NCBI RefSeq assembly: GCF_001886815.1
Contig: NZ_CP018099.1
Span: 2,788,501-2,852,500 of the forward strand
DNA: 64,000 nucleotides
Direction of reading: 5' to 3'
Origin: Caldithrix abyssi DSM 13497
GTDB lineage: Bacteria; Calditrichota; Calditrichia; Calditrichales; Calditrichaceae
Of this stretch, positions 1-9,499 are shown piece after piece. The first letter of the stretch is position 1; each line of letters opens with the position of its first letter. A program made the position numbers and the translations under genes. The notes beneath the pieces are model-generated. The model was not told where the DNA came from. It did no database searches and was given only the letters and a program-made list of their open reading frames with translations.

Positions 1-424
1 AAGGGTCTGTCTCTTTAAATGAACCGTTTTCAATGGATCCGTACACCTCGTCGGTCGAGATGTGTAAAAATCGTTCAATGCCGTACTTTTTGGCGGCTTC
101 CAGCAGTACAAAGGTACCGCGAATATCGGTATCAATAAAAGCGCCGGCCTCATGAATGGAGCGATCCACATGAGTTTCCGCGGCAAAATTGACCACGGCG
201 TCCACATTACTCATCAAATTATCGACTACTTTTTCATCGCCAATGCTGCCATGGTAAAATAAATAGCGGGGATCTTTTTCCAGATCGGCCAGATTTTCGC
301 GATTACCGGCGTAAGTCAGGGCGTCGAGTACAATGATCCGATAATCGGGATATTTGTTCAGCATATAACGCACAAAATTAGAGCCTATGAATCCTGCTCC
401 ACCGGTTACCAGAATGGACTGCAT
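1..424 (-). CDS. rfbB: dTDP-glucose 4,6-dehydratase, N-terminal part (cut by window edge)
   Basis: This is the amino-terminal ~141 residues of an extended short-chain dehydrogenase that converts dTDP-glucose to dTDP-4-keto-6-deoxyglucose, an early step of dTDP-rhamnose and other deoxysugar synthesis for surface polysaccharides. The NAD-binding GGAGFIGSNFVR glycine motif lies at about residues 8-19, followed by LDALTYAGNRENL, NFAAETHVDRSI and the STDEVYGS segment that carries the catalytic acidic residues. The ATG at 424 follows a strong AAGGAGGAAG ribosome site. The active-site YxxxK and the carboxyl half lie outside the window. The closely related dTDP-sugar or UDP-sugar epimerases are less likely because THVDRS and STDEVYG are typical of RfbB. 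Confidence 0.9.
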   Translation of the reverse strand, partial: MQSILVTGGAGFIGSNFVRYMLNKYPDYRIIVLDALTYAGNRENLADLEKDPRYLFYHGSIGDEKVVDNLMSNVDAVVNFAAETHVDRSIHEAGAFIDTDIRGTFVLLEAAKKYGIERFLHISTDEVYGSIENGSFKETDP

Positions 425-647
425 TTAGCTTCCTCCTTTACAGAAATAAATTTAAATTAGCGAAGATTTATTTACTTTGAATAAACCAAACCTCTTTTTG
501 AATTTAGCGGAAAATTTAAAAAAGGGCAAAAAAATGAGCTCAATTAATGCGGGTGCTTAAAATTTTGTTAACGAGGAATTAATTTTTTAACTTACATACC
601 GGATAAAAACAGGGATAAAGATATTCAAAACACAAACGAGGTAAACG

Positions 648-1118
648 ATGAATTTATTTAAAGCGCTCCCTTTTTTCTTTGTCGTATTTCTGACATTCGT
701 TTCTTGTGAGGAAGACAAAGGCACAGATATTGACATCATCGAATATAACGATATAATCATCACGCTTGACAAGGGCACCTACAAGCCGGAAGAATCGGCT
801 CACCTGACCATCCATAACAACACTGACAAGGATCTGGTGTTGCTCAATTGCGGAACCAGTCCGGGCTTTGATTTGCAAAAGCGCATTGTTGGCAAATGGA
901 ACAATGTCTATTTACTGGAATGTCCGGCCATTGGCCTGCCCTTTGAAATTTTAGCCGGGGATAAAAAGGAATTTGACATTGCGCTGCCGCCCTTAACCTT
1001 AAAACCGTCTGAAGTGGAAGGCGAATATCGCTTGCTGCTGTGGTTAAAGGATAAGCAATCGGATCAATTTCTGGAGCAAAGCGAACGAGCAACCGACTCC
1101 TTTAGAATGACCAATTAA
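648..1118 (+). CDS. Small lipoprotein with a beta-sandwich-like domain
   Basis: The product is 156 residues long. It begins with a short lipoprotein signal peptide (hydrophobic stretch, then FVSC with the lipidated Cys at about residue 20), so it is probably anchored in an outer or inner membrane facing the periplasm. The mature part has the alternating pattern of an Ig-like beta sandwich (segments such as GTYKPEESAHLTIHN and EVEGEYRLLLWLKD), reminiscent of BsuPI-type or DUF-type domains, but I do not recognise a specific family. A GAGGTAA ribosome site precedes the ATG. It stands alone between rfbB (opposite strand) and a repeat array, so context says nothing about its role. Confidence 0.6.
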   Translation: MNLFKALPFFFVVFLTFVSCEEDKGTDIDIIEYNDIIITLDKGTYKPEESAHLTIHNNTDKDLVLLNCGTSPGFDLQKRIVGKWNNVYLLECPAIGLPFEILAGDKKEFDIALPPLTLKPSEVEGEYRLLLWLKDKQSDQFLEQSERATDSFRMTN

Positions 1119-1139
1119 AGGCAGGATGTGCGGGAATAT

Positions 1140-2510
1140 CAGCCCCCTTGAGGGATTTTATTTTTTGCCAGGATGAATGCACATCGTCTTCCAACAAGCT
1201 CCGCCAGAAGGGATGATGAACAGTTATTCAGATGTCCCTACGGGACATTTTTTCATTTGTGTGGTTTCACTTTTCCCGGCAGTGAACTGCCGCGTTATTC
1301 TCAAAAATCCCTGCGGGATTTAATTTTTTACAAAAAGAATTTAACACATCTACAGGGCATTGCCTTCCGAAGGCCAATAATTACGTCCCGGAGAGACAGC
1401 CGACAATAGCCCGTCGTTTCATCAGAGGGAGAAAATACACCAGAACAAAAAACCAGTCCCGCAGGGACGATTCAAAATAGCCCGTCGTTTCAACGGCGGG
1501 GAAAATGTACAACCCCAACCGCCAATCCCGTCCCGGCAGGGACGGTTGAACCATGGTGGCAGGTATTCAAATTGAGTGCTTGTCCTTTGTTCCCGGCAGT
1601 GAACTGCCGCGTTATTCTCAAAAATCCCTACGGGATTTATTTCTTACCTCAACAAGAATTTGACATATCTACAAAAATTTCACACTACGTAACGCCATTG
1701 AATCCGTCCCGTCAGGGACGATTGAAAATAGCCCGCCGTTTCAACGGCAAGGAAAATGTACACCGCTAACCGCCAATCCCGTCCCGGCAGGGACGGTTGA
1801 AACAGGGCGGAATGGTAATGCAATTGTCCCTACGGGACATTTTTTCATTTGTGTGGTTTCCCTTTTCCCGGCAGTGAACTGCCGCGTTATTCTCAAACAT
1901 CCCTACGGGATTTAATTTCCCCAAACGAAAATTCGACATATCTATATGAATTTACATTCCGTACGGCCAATAATTACCTCCCGGAGAGACGGCCGACAAT
2001 AGCCCGTCGTTTCATCAGCGGGAGAAAATACACCATAACAAAAAACAGTCCCGGAGGGACGATTGAAAATAGCCCGCCGTTTCAACGGCGGGGAAAATGT
2101 ACAACCCCAACCGCCAATCCCGTCCCGGCAGGGACGGCTGAAACAGGGCGGAATGGTAATGCAATTGTCCCTACGGGACATTTTTTCATTTGGGTGGTTT
2201 CCCTTTTCCCGGCAGTGAACTGCCGCGTTATTCTCAAACATCCCTACGGGATTTATTTTTTACCTCAACAAGAATTTGACATATCTACAAAAATTTCACA
2301 CTACGTAACGCCATTGAATCCGTCCCGTCAGGGACGATTGAAAATAGTCCGCTGTTTCAACGGCGGGGAAAATGTACAACCCCAACCGCCAATCCCGTCC
2401 CGGCAGGGACGGCTGAACCATGGTGGTAAGTATTCAAATTGAGTGCTTGTCCTTTGTTCCCGGCAGTGAACTGCCGCGTTATTCTCAAAAATCCCTGCGG
2501 GATGTTTGGA
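1140..2510. repeat. Palindrome-rich repeat array 1
   Basis: About 1.4 kb of non-coding sequence is made of repeated blocks, each a string of short palindromes: TGTCCCTACGGGACA, CGGCAGTGAACTGCCG, ATCCCTACGGGAT, CCGCCGTTTCAACGGCGG and CGTCCCGGCAGGGACG. The CGGCAGTGAACTGCCG block recurs five times (near 1275, 1592, 1867, 2208 and 2459), with uneven spacing of about 250-340 bp. Open frames inside it just translate the repeat and lack ribosome sites. It is the same family as the arrays near 38 and 41 kb, but less regular. Confidence 0.85.
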
Positions 2511-2568
2511 ACAGGCCTACAATGACAAAATAGCCGCTGGCTGAGTGAACGAGTCGCTTACCTGTGTT

Positions 2569-3993
2569 TTACAAAGTCATTTCGCGCGCAGTCTGCTTAA
2601 TGAACTGCCAGGCCTGCTGCACATGTTTTTTCTGCAAATAGGTCTGGCCGGTTACCATGCGCAAGGTGTATTTGCCTTGCACGCGCGTGTGCGTCAAAAA
2701 CAGCCTGCCCGAAGCGTTTAATCTTTGCAAAAGAGCCTGATTGATTTCATCCAGTTTTTGTTCATCGCTTACCGCAGGCGGATGATAGCGGAAGCAGACC
2801 AGATTCAACGTGCGCGGCGCCATCATTTCAAAATCGTTTTGCCCTTTGATTTCCTCTTCCAGCCCGGCGGCCCATTGCAGGTGATTACGCAGGATTTGCC
2901 GGATGCCCTCCAGACCAAAACTGCGCAAAACAAACCACAATTTTAACGCCCTGAATCTCCTGCCCAGTTGAATGCCCCAGTCGCGGTATTCCTTTACTCT
3001 GCCCCGCGTACTGGTCTTTAGATATTCGGGCAAAACAGACATGGTGCGCAGTAATGCCTGGCGATCTTTAACGTAGTAGGCCGAGCAATCAAAATGGGTG
3101 AACATCCATTTATGGGGATTGAACACAAAGCTATCGACCTGTTCTACGCCCTCAATCATCCAGCGGTATTCTGGCAAAAGCAAGGCCGTTCCGGCAAAGG
3201 CAGCGTCCACATGCAGCCACAGGGCATATCTGGCGCAAATGGCGGCAATGGGCTTTAAAGGATCGATGGCTGTAGTGCCGGTGGTTCCCAGTGTGGCCAC
3301 AACGGCCAGTGGCTTCTTCCCCGCCTTCAGATCCCGTTCAATGGCCTTCTCCAGAGCGGAAGGATCCAGGCGTAATTGTTCGTCAACCGCCACCTTTACC
3401 AGATTTTCCTTTCCAAAGCCGCCCAGCATAACAGCCTTTTCAATGGAAGAATGGGTTTCTGTGGAGCAGTAAACGCGCAATGGAGCAAAGGGAGCCATCC
3501 CCCGTTCGTTGGCGCTAAACTCAGAATACCTTTCACGAGCCGTGAGCAGGGCGACCAGAGTTGAAGTGGAAGCCGTGTCCTGGATTACACCCTCCCACTG
3601 CGGCGGAAGCCCCATGGCCTTCTTAAGCCAGTCCATGACGCGTTCTTCCAGTTCGGTAGCCGCCGGAGAGGTTTCCCATATCATGCACTGCGCTGCCAGA
3701 GTGGCGGTAAGCATCTCTGCCAGCAGCGACGGATAGCTGGCATTGGCTGGAAAATAGGCGAAAAAGTTCGGACTTTGCCAGTGCGTCATGCCCGGTAAAA
3801 TGATCTGTTTGAAATCTTCAAAAACGGTTGAAAAATCTTCGGCCTTTTCCGGCGCCTCCTGCGGCAGCTGGTTCAATATCTCTCCGGGCTCAACCTGTGA
3901 TTTAACCGGAAAATGTTCGATATTTCGATAATAATCCACCATCCAATCGACCAGTTGGTGTGCAAATTTCTGAAACTCGTCTAAAGTCATCAT
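2569..3993 (-). CDS. Pyridoxal-phosphate-dependent amino acid decarboxylase (group II, aromatic/tyrosine type)
   Basis: A 474-residue group II decarboxylase, the family of aromatic-L-amino-acid, tyrosine, tryptophan and histidine decarboxylases, expected in the cytosol. The PLP-binding lysine is in the NPHKWM motif (about residue 295), the cofactor-contacting aspartate is in HVDAAFAG (about 263), and the ring-stacking histidine is in TETHSSIEKA (about 181). The length matches the ~480 residues of the aromatic decarboxylase branch. The frame opens with TTG at 4005, but tandem ATG codons at 3993/3990 are the likelier start. It is monocistronic, between a repeat array and a divergently unrelated lipoprotein gene, so the substrate (Tyr, Trp, Phe or another) cannot be fixed from context. 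Confidence 0.85.
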   Translation of the reverse strand: MMTLDEFQKFAHQLVDWMVDYYRNIEHFPVKSQVEPGEILNQLPQEAPEKAEDFSTVFEDFKQIILPGMTHWQSPNFFAYFPANASYPSLLAEMLTATLAAQCMIWETSPAATELEERVMDWLKKAMGLPPQWEGVIQDTASTSTLVALLTARERYSEFSANERGMAPFAPLRVYCSTETHSSIEKAVMLGGFGKENLVKVAVDEQLRLDPSALEKAIERDLKAGKKPLAVVATLGTTGTTAIDPLKPIAAICARYALWLHVDAAFAGTALLLPEYRWMIEGVEQVDSFVFNPHKWMFTHFDCSAYYVKDRQALLRTMSVLPEYLKTSTRGRVKEYRDWGIQLGRRFRALKLWFVLRSFGLEGIRQILRNHLQWAAGLEEEIKGQNDFEMMAPRTLNLVCFRYHPPAVSDEQKLDEINQALLQRLNASGRLFLTHTRVQGKYTLRMVTGQTYLQKKHVQQAWQFIKQTAREMTL

Positions 3994-4074
3994 CGTTAGC
4001 CCCAATTAAGTTTATTAATTTACGTTCCATCCGTTTTCAAAAACTTCGCCTTCTGCATGACGCTCGCAATTTTT

Positions 4075-4205
4075 TTTGTAATCTGGTACCACAAAAATAA
4101 GCCGCTTTTTATCCAAGCTACAAGATTTCTCTCCCCCGCTCCTGCCAGAGATCGAAATGACCAATCGCGCTTTAAAGAGTAGAATCATCCTTCAAACGCC
4201 TACCT
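4075..4205. repeat. Dispersed intergenic repeat with imperfect CCCGC/GCGGG-type palindrome
   Basis: The segment GATTTCTCTCCCCCGCTCCTGCCAGAGATCGAAATGAC (quoted only to identify it; its core is ATCGAAATGAC) has relatives near 8375, 15830, 42300, 44033 and 59175. At the better-preserved sites it contains CCCGCCTGGGCGGG or CCCGCCCGGGCAGG followed by ATCAGAATGACA or ATCGAAATGACA. It is an intergenic repeat family rather than a gene. Confidence 0.55.
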
Positions 4206-4213
4206 TTAGAACC

Positions 4214-5380
4214 TCAATCCACTTCCAAAATCACCTGCTGGATTTTTTCAGAGCCTGTTTTAAGCTGTCGCGTAATTTTTTTACCATTATTAATGACTTC
4301 TACCGTCAATACCGCGCCGGGCGGCGCTTTAAATGTCAACACATCATTCAGATCGCTGCGTTCGCCCCTGGAGCGTCCGCTGGCAATGAGCGTTTTTCCG
4401 GAAAATAAGCGAACGGGCAGGGCCAGCCGTTGTCCGCTTTTTCGGTCGAGCACTTTAATGCGCAATGCAACGTTTTGGCCCTGGAGTTGCGATGGTGTCC
4501 GCGAATAGCGATCGGTTACATCAATGGCGTAAAGATAATCAACGGCGGGGGCAAAAAAATCCGGAAATTGAAGCGCCGTTTTTTTGTACGACACAGCGTA
4601 AATGCGGTATTTCCAGTCGCGCTTATTGGCATGGCCGGCAATATCTACGAACCACGTTTCATCCAGGGGGCCCGGTTCGCCGGCGCCGATAAAATGCCAG
4701 CCGTTGTCCCATATTTCTACCCAGGAGTGATTGCCGCTGTCATCGTACCACATGGGCGCACTGACGAAGCGCGCAGGAACAGACACCGCCCGACAGGCGT
4801 CAACAAGCAAAATGGAAAGTCCGGTGCAACTGGCCATACCGGCTTCGATGGATTCAAAAGGACTTTGATCGGCTTTGGGTCTTTTGGTGGAATAATGGAC
4901 GTCGAGCATATCCCAGATTTTTTCATTTAAAATAACGGCCGCCTCGCCCGGCGAGCTTGCGTTTTTCACCAGAGAAAGAAATCTCTCGTAAAATTGTTTA
5001 CGCCAGTCGTCGCGCCGCTCATGGATACTGGCATAAGGCAAAACATAATTAAAAAATATGGAATCCGGCAGCCGATCCCCCCACGGCGCCACCTTACGCG
5101 CCTGATAGGCGTATTTAATATTCTCAATCAAAAATTCCGGACTTAATGATTGCAGATCCCTTTGAGGCATGTAAGCCAGTAAAAAGGCCGCGCCTTCCAT
5201 TTCCTGGCCTTTACAGGCCTTTAAAAATTCCAGCAGGGCGCGTTGATTTTCTCCGGCCCGTTGCAGCGCCTGTTGCACCGCCGGAAGATACGCTACCGGC
5301 ACACGATTCAATGGATCGTTGTTGCAAGACCAGCCAATCAAAAAAAGGATAAAAACAAAATACACTTTCGTGGTTTTCAT
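4214..5380 (-). CDS. Transglutaminase-like lipoprotein
   Basis: A 388-residue exported protein. The start at 5380 (MKTTKVYF) is chosen over the upstream frame opening because a GAGG ribosome site precedes it and because it yields a proper lipoprotein signal with the lipobox Cys at residue 19 (IGWSC). The transglutaminase/protease-like core has the catalytic Cys in MASCTGLS (about 185), His in GNHSWVEIW (about 218) and Asp in WFVDIAGH (about 246), the usual C-H-D triad. The last ~110 residues look like beta-rich domains. Such proteins are thought to act as peptidases or cross-linking enzymes at the cell surface. It lies just upstream of, and on the same strand as... no partner is obvious; the neighbouring hexosaminidase gene ends 40 bases before it and could be co-transcribed. 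Confidence 0.75.
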   Translation of the reverse strand: MKTTKVYFVFILFLIGWSCNNDPLNRVPVAYLPAVQQALQRAGENQRALLEFLKACKGQEMEGAAFLLAYMPQRDLQSLSPEFLIENIKYAYQARKVAPWGDRLPDSIFFNYVLPYASIHERRDDWRKQFYERFLSLVKNASSPGEAAVILNEKIWDMLDVHYSTKRPKADQSPFESIEAGMASCTGLSILLVDACRAVSVPARFVSAPMWYDDSGNHSWVEIWDNGWHFIGAGEPGPLDETWFVDIAGHANKRDWKYRIYAVSYKKTALQFPDFFAPAVDYLYAIDVTDRYSRTPSQLQGQNVALRIKVLDRKSGQRLALPVRLFSGKTLIASGRSRGERSDLNDVLTFKAPPGAVLTVEVINNGKKITRQLKTGSEKIQQVILEVD

Positions 5381-5419
5381 CGAAAACCTCGTTCGCATCG
5401 TTTTGTATAAACGCGCACC

Positions 5420-7105
5420 TTATTGAAGCTTTTTGTTTAGTTCAATTAACTCGCCTACATTGCCGCGAAAGTAATTGACGCCCATCGCATACAGGTGGCC
5501 GTAAAATCCCTGCAAACGGCTGAGGAAATCAAACCAGTTTTTCTGTTCCTTATTCGTCCACACCACTTCGGCCAGAGCGCAGGCTCGCGGAAAGGCCATA
5601 TACTCCACCTCTTTTTCATTGTCCATGTACTCGGTCCAGACATTTCCCTGGGCGCCTAAAATATAACGCGCTTCTTCTTCGGTCAGCTCTTCGGGAACCG
5701 GCTCGTAAAAATAGACTTTTTGCAAGGGTAAAAATCCGCCGATGGCCAGCGGTTGGGTGGCGGGATCCGCCTGATAATAATCAAAGTAACAGTGGCTGGT
5801 GGGCGTCATAATCACATCGTGGTGCTGCCTGGCAGCGGCAATTCCGCCCTTTATCCCTCTCCAGCTCATTACCGTGGCCTGCGGGGCCAATCCGCCTTCC
5901 AGGATTTCGTCCCAGCCAATGATGTAGCGATTTTTGCTCAGTAAAAAATTTTCAATTCGGTGAATAAAATAACTCTGTAGTTCATGCTCATCTTTTAAGC
6001 CTTCTTTCTTCATTCGCGCCTGGCATTTCGGACACGTTTTCCAGCGATCTTTAGGACATTCATCGCCGCCAATATGGATGTACTTGCCGGGAAATAATTC
6101 CGCCACTTCGCTTAACACATCTTCTAAAAATTGAAACGTTTTTTCATTTCCGGCGCAATAGACATCTTTAAAAATCCCCCAGCGATCGGCCACTTGGTAC
6201 GGGCCGCCTGTACATCCTAATTCCGGATAGGCGGCCAGCGCGGCGGATGAGTGGCCGGGCATTTCAATTTCCGGCACGATGGTCACAAACCTTTTTTGCG
6301 CATAGGCCACAATTTCACGGATTTCATCCTGGGTGTAAAAGCCGCCGTAAGGTTGGCCATCGTAAATATAAGGTTTTTTGGAAGCATGGGTGGTTATGGT
6401 TTGCTTGCGAAAGGCGCCCACCTGGGTGAGTTTGGGGTACTTTTTGATTTCGATGCGCCAGCCCTGATCTTCGGTTAGATGCCAGTGGAAATAATTCATC
6501 TTTTGTAAGGCCAGTAAATCGATGTACTTTTTAATAAACGACACGGGAAAAAAGTGACGGCCTACATCCAGATGCATGCCGCGATACACAAAGCGCGGCC
6601 CGTCTTCAATTTCCACGCAGGGCAGGCTCCACTCAACGCCCTCCACCAGATCGCGACTCTCAATGGCGTAAGGCAAAAGCTGCCGCACGGTTTGTAATCC
6701 ATAAAAAAGGCCGCGGGCGTTTGGCGCCGTAATTTCGATTTTATCGGGATCGACCGTTAAACGATAACTGCCGTCCTTGCCCTTCACCTGCTCATCAATT
6801 TTAAGGATAAGGACATTGCTTTGCGCATCCGGCGCTTCTTCGAAGGCAAAGCCGGTGGGAACGCCAAACTGCTGACGCACATAATCGACCAACCCCGCCA
6901 GTTTTTCGTCCTGACCGACAATCGCCAGTTTCGTATCAGAATTTAAGTTGAAATTACCATTTTTTTCGGTCAGTTTTTGCGGCTTGGGAATGATTGAATA
7001 TCTGGCTGTCTCAATTTTCAATTGCGAAGGTCCTCCACAGTTGATGATAAGAAATATAAAAGCAAACATCAACAGCAAATGTTTTACGGATAATTGAAAT
7101 TCCAT
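5420..7105 (-). CDS. Beta-N-acetylhexosaminidase, GH20 lipoprotein
   Basis: A 561-residue glycoside hydrolase family 20 enzyme that removes terminal GlcNAc/GalNAc from glycans such as chitin oligomers or glycoproteins by substrate-assisted catalysis. The start at 7105 follows a strong AAGGAGG site and gives a lipoprotein signal with Cys at residue 23 (LIINC). An N-terminal GH20b domain (about 35-165) precedes the TIM barrel, with RGMHLDVGRHFF, NYFHWHLTEDQGWR and the catalytic Asp-Glu pair in HIGGDECPK (about 348-349). The aromatic active-site segment is visible as VMSWRG. Export and lipidation suggest action on glycans at the cell surface. The transglutaminase-like lipoprotein lies directly downstream on the same strand. 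Confidence 0.93.
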   Translation of the reverse strand: MEFQLSVKHLLLMFAFIFLIINCGGPSQLKIETARYSIIPKPQKLTEKNGNFNLNSDTKLAIVGQDEKLAGLVDYVRQQFGVPTGFAFEEAPDAQSNVLILKIDEQVKGKDGSYRLTVDPDKIEITAPNARGLFYGLQTVRQLLPYAIESRDLVEGVEWSLPCVEIEDGPRFVYRGMHLDVGRHFFPVSFIKKYIDLLALQKMNYFHWHLTEDQGWRIEIKKYPKLTQVGAFRKQTITTHASKKPYIYDGQPYGGFYTQDEIREIVAYAQKRFVTIVPEIEMPGHSSAALAAYPELGCTGGPYQVADRWGIFKDVYCAGNEKTFQFLEDVLSEVAELFPGKYIHIGGDECPKDRWKTCPKCQARMKKEGLKDEHELQSYFIHRIENFLLSKNRYIIGWDEILEGGLAPQATVMSWRGIKGGIAAARQHHDVIMTPTSHCYFDYYQADPATQPLAIGGFLPLQKVYFYEPVPEELTEEEARYILGAQGNVWTEYMDNEKEVEYMAFPRACALAEVVWTNKEQKNWFDFLSRLQGFYGHLYAMGVNYFRGNVGELIELNKKLQ

Positions 7106-7189
7106 CTGGGCCTCCTTTTTTCCAGTGTTCTTTCGTTTAAAAAACAAACTAATTAAAAATTCAAAATTGTGAAAATTTTTTTCGTGAAC

Positions 7190-7475
7190 ATTTGAGAAAA
7201 ACTTGATTTCAATCCACCAGATAATTTATTTTGAGTAGAAAATTTCCTTCGTAAGATCGATCTCGCCATTCCCCATGGCGGGATGCGAAAATTTTTTTGA
7301 TTCTGAAGTGTTTGATTGGTTGAATGGTTGAATGGTTGAATGGTTGAATGGACAATCTGCAATTCTTCTGTTGTTTCAACGGTGGAAGTATGTGCTTTTC
7401 GCAGTTCGCACTGATCTACACAGATGCTTTTATTTCTATCTGCGCAATCTGCGCCAAAAAAATTGTTTGCGGCTG
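7190..7475. repeat. Dispersed intergenic repeat with GTTGAATG octamers
   Basis: This intergenic stretch carries about four tandem copies of the octamer GTTGAATG (7317-7350). It is preceded by a CGAAAATTTTTTTGATT segment and followed by a module resembling TTCTATCTGCGCAATCTGCG. The same order of modules recurs near 9180, 22810, 28920 and 29110. No ribosome sites or plausible coding frames are present. Confidence 0.75.
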
Positions 7476-7514
7476 TGCTGCCTTGGAGTTAAACTTTAGT
7501 GAGGTGACCTTGCC

Positions 7515-8315
7515 ATGCGTCTGATCAAATTAAGCGCTCTGATTTTGCTTCTACCTTTTCTCCTACAGGGACAGTGGCAAAAAATAGCCGACGGTTTGTA
7601 TTTAGGGCGTTTTACATCACCTGAAATGAAAGCCGCCAAAGCGTCTAAAATAACGATTGTAAAAATCAACCCCGGCAAATTTCAATTCAAATTATTAAGC
7701 GTTTCACAACTGAACCACCGCCCTCTTACCGCCCGGCAATGGGCAAAACGCTATCGACTCATTGCGGTTACCAATGCCGGCATGTTCGCCACGGATTTTA
7801 AAACGCATGTGGGATACATGAAAAATTTTGAGCACATCAACAATTCACAGATCAACCATTATCGTTCGGTCGCGGCCTTTAATCCTTATGATTCCGACAA
7901 ATTTCCATTTATGATTTTTGATCTGGAGCGCATTTCATTTGATCAGATTCTTAAAGATTATCAATGCCTGATTCAAAACTTACGCCTGATCCGCAAACCG
8001 CGTGAAAATCGCTGGAAGCCGCAATCACGACGCTGGTCTGAAGCCGCTCTTGGCCAGGATAAAAACGGCAATGTATTGTTAATTTTTAGCCGCGCTCCTC
8101 ATTCCATGTACGAGTTCAATAATATCTTACTAAGCCTGCCTATCGATCTGGTGTGCGCGCAACACCTGGAAGGCGGACCGGAGGCCTCTTTGTTTTTTAA
8201 ATATGGGGATGTGGAACTGCGTTTAATGGGCAGTTACGAAACGGGGTTTAATGAAAACGACGACAACACGCAATTCTGGCCGCTTCCTAATGTTTTAGGC
8301 GTAACGCAAAAATAA
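7515..8315 (+). CDS. Exported phosphodiester glycosidase (NAGPA)-like protein
   Basis: A 266-residue protein with a cleavable signal peptide (about residues 1-19, ending LLQGQ). The mature region resembles the NAGPA/YigE-like phosphodiester glycosidase domain: an ITIVKINPGKFQFKLLS strand, the AVTNAGMFATD motif, and the conserved EGGPEASLFF near the carboxyl end. In characterised relatives this fold removes GlcNAc from phosphodiester-linked sugars; the substrate here is unknown. A GAGGTGA site is placed upstream of the ATG. It is flanked by repeats upstream and a separate membrane-protein gene downstream. Confidence 0.7.
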   Translation: MRLIKLSALILLLPFLLQGQWQKIADGLYLGRFTSPEMKAAKASKITIVKINPGKFQFKLLSVSQLNHRPLTARQWAKRYRLIAVTNAGMFATDFKTHVGYMKNFEHINNSQINHYRSVAAFNPYDSDKFPFMIFDLERISFDQILKDYQCLIQNLRLIRKPRENRWKPQSRRWSEAALGQDKNGNVLLIFSRAPHSMYEFNNILLSLPIDLVCAQHLEGGPEASLFFKYGDVELRLMGSYETGFNENDDNTQFWPLPNVLGVTQK

Positions 8316-8536
8316 CCGGTTATCAAACATGAGTTCGCTCTAAAAATCGTGGTTTGTCATTTCTCTCCCGCCCTGACGGAAGAGAATTTTCTCACTTCAA
8401 TAAAAACCGACTAACTTTTAAAAGATTTCCCCGTTGAAATGGAAAAAATACCTTATTAGCGTAAACTCAAACAATATTTGCCTAAATGCCGTCTAAATCT
8501 TACTTTTTAGTAGTTTGATTCAATAGCGAGGTAAAA

Positions 8537-9130
8537 ATGACCACTCATACAAAAACGCAATGGATCTATTTGATACTGGTAGCCATTACCTTTGTCGGCG
8601 GCTATTTGTTCTTGCGCTCGGCTTATCTTATTAGTAGCGATTTCCCCTTTACTCAGGAAATTATTCTGGTTTTTCTGGGGACCATCGCCACCATTGTAAT
8701 TACCGCCTTATTGCTGAATAAGCAAACCGAAGTAGAGTTAAAAAAAGAAGAAAACATTAAGTACATTGAGCTCAAAACCAATTTTTACGTACAGTTTCTG
8801 GACTATGTGGAAGAAATGCTTTCCAAGCCCACTATAAGCGAAAAAGATTTTATGCGCTTACGGGCATTGACGCATAAATTGTCTCTGGTTTCCAGCGAAC
8901 GTTTTCTGGAACAGTATCGCAACTTTTTGAATGTCTTTTTAAAGAGTTCGGAAGATAAACACTTTTCGGAAATGGACATTGATGAAATTTCCAGCGAACT
9001 GGCCAGGCTCTGCCTTGAAATCCGCCATGACCTGCTTAGCGAGTCCGGCACGCAAAAAATTCCTTTGACCCAACGCGTTAGCAAAGTAATTTTAAACAAC
9101 ACGCGCGTTTTAAAGAGAAAACCAAAGTAG
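8537..9130 (+). CDS. Two-TM membrane protein with cytoplasmic helical domain, function unknown
   Basis: A 197-residue protein with two hydrophobic segments (about 9-28 and 40-60), then a charged, helix-prone region of ~135 residues (VELKKEENIKYIELKTNFYVQFLDYVEEML). A good GAGGTAA ribosome site precedes the ATG. The architecture (TM hairpin plus soluble coiled domain) is seen in several uncharacterised families. I do not recognise it and propose no function. Confidence 0.6.
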   Translation: MTTHTKTQWIYLILVAITFVGGYLFLRSAYLISSDFPFTQEIILVFLGTIATIVITALLLNKQTEVELKKEENIKYIELKTNFYVQFLDYVEEMLSKPTISEKDFMRLRALTHKLSLVSSERFLEQYRNFLNVFLKSSEDKHFSEMDIDEISSELARLCLEIRHDLLSESGTQKIPLTQRVSKVILNNTRVLKRKPK

Positions 9131-9159
9131 GCCGGGGCGAGGCGGAGGAAAGGTTTAGC

Positions 9160-9480
9160 CGTTTAGAAATTTAGTGGTTTAGAATACTTCCTTCGTAGAA
9201 TCTAGTCCCGACCTGGCGGGATTCGAAAATTTTTGTGCTGCTGGATTGGTTGATTAGTTGAATGGTTGAATGGTTGAATGGTTGAATAGAAATTTACAAA
9301 TGCGCAAACATTGAACATCATTGGAGAAAAATTTCCAACGAACAGTTCTTCCCACTCTTCCAGAATCTTTTTCTTGGAAAGGGGGTGAAGGAAAGAAAAA
9401 ATTTAAAAAAATACATTGTCTTTGACTTTCGGGACAGCCCCAGGGAAGGGGGGGCAAGGGGTGAGGACCAGCGCCGGCAA
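9160..9480. repeat. Dispersed intergenic repeat with GTTGAATG octamers
   Basis: The gap between the membrane-protein gene and the RND pump gene holds the modules seen near 29110-29320 in the same order: an ACTTCCTTCGTAGAAT-like start, CGAAAATTTTTGTGCTG, four or five GTTGAATG octamers (9247-9290), TGAACATCATTGGAGAAAAA and TTTCTTGGAAAGGGGGTGA. It is a ~200-bp dispersed element, not a gene. Confidence 0.75.
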
Positions 9481-9499
9481 TCCCTACCCCCAACTCGCC

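Noticed and set aside
1173-2442. Open frames across the first palindromic array (up to 197 codons)
   Set aside because: They translate the repeat units, change frame from unit to unit and lack ribosome sites, so they are not genes.
4293-4930. Plus-strand frames inside the transglutaminase-like gene
   Set aside because: They are antisense shadows; the minus-strand frame carries the signal peptide and the catalytic triad.
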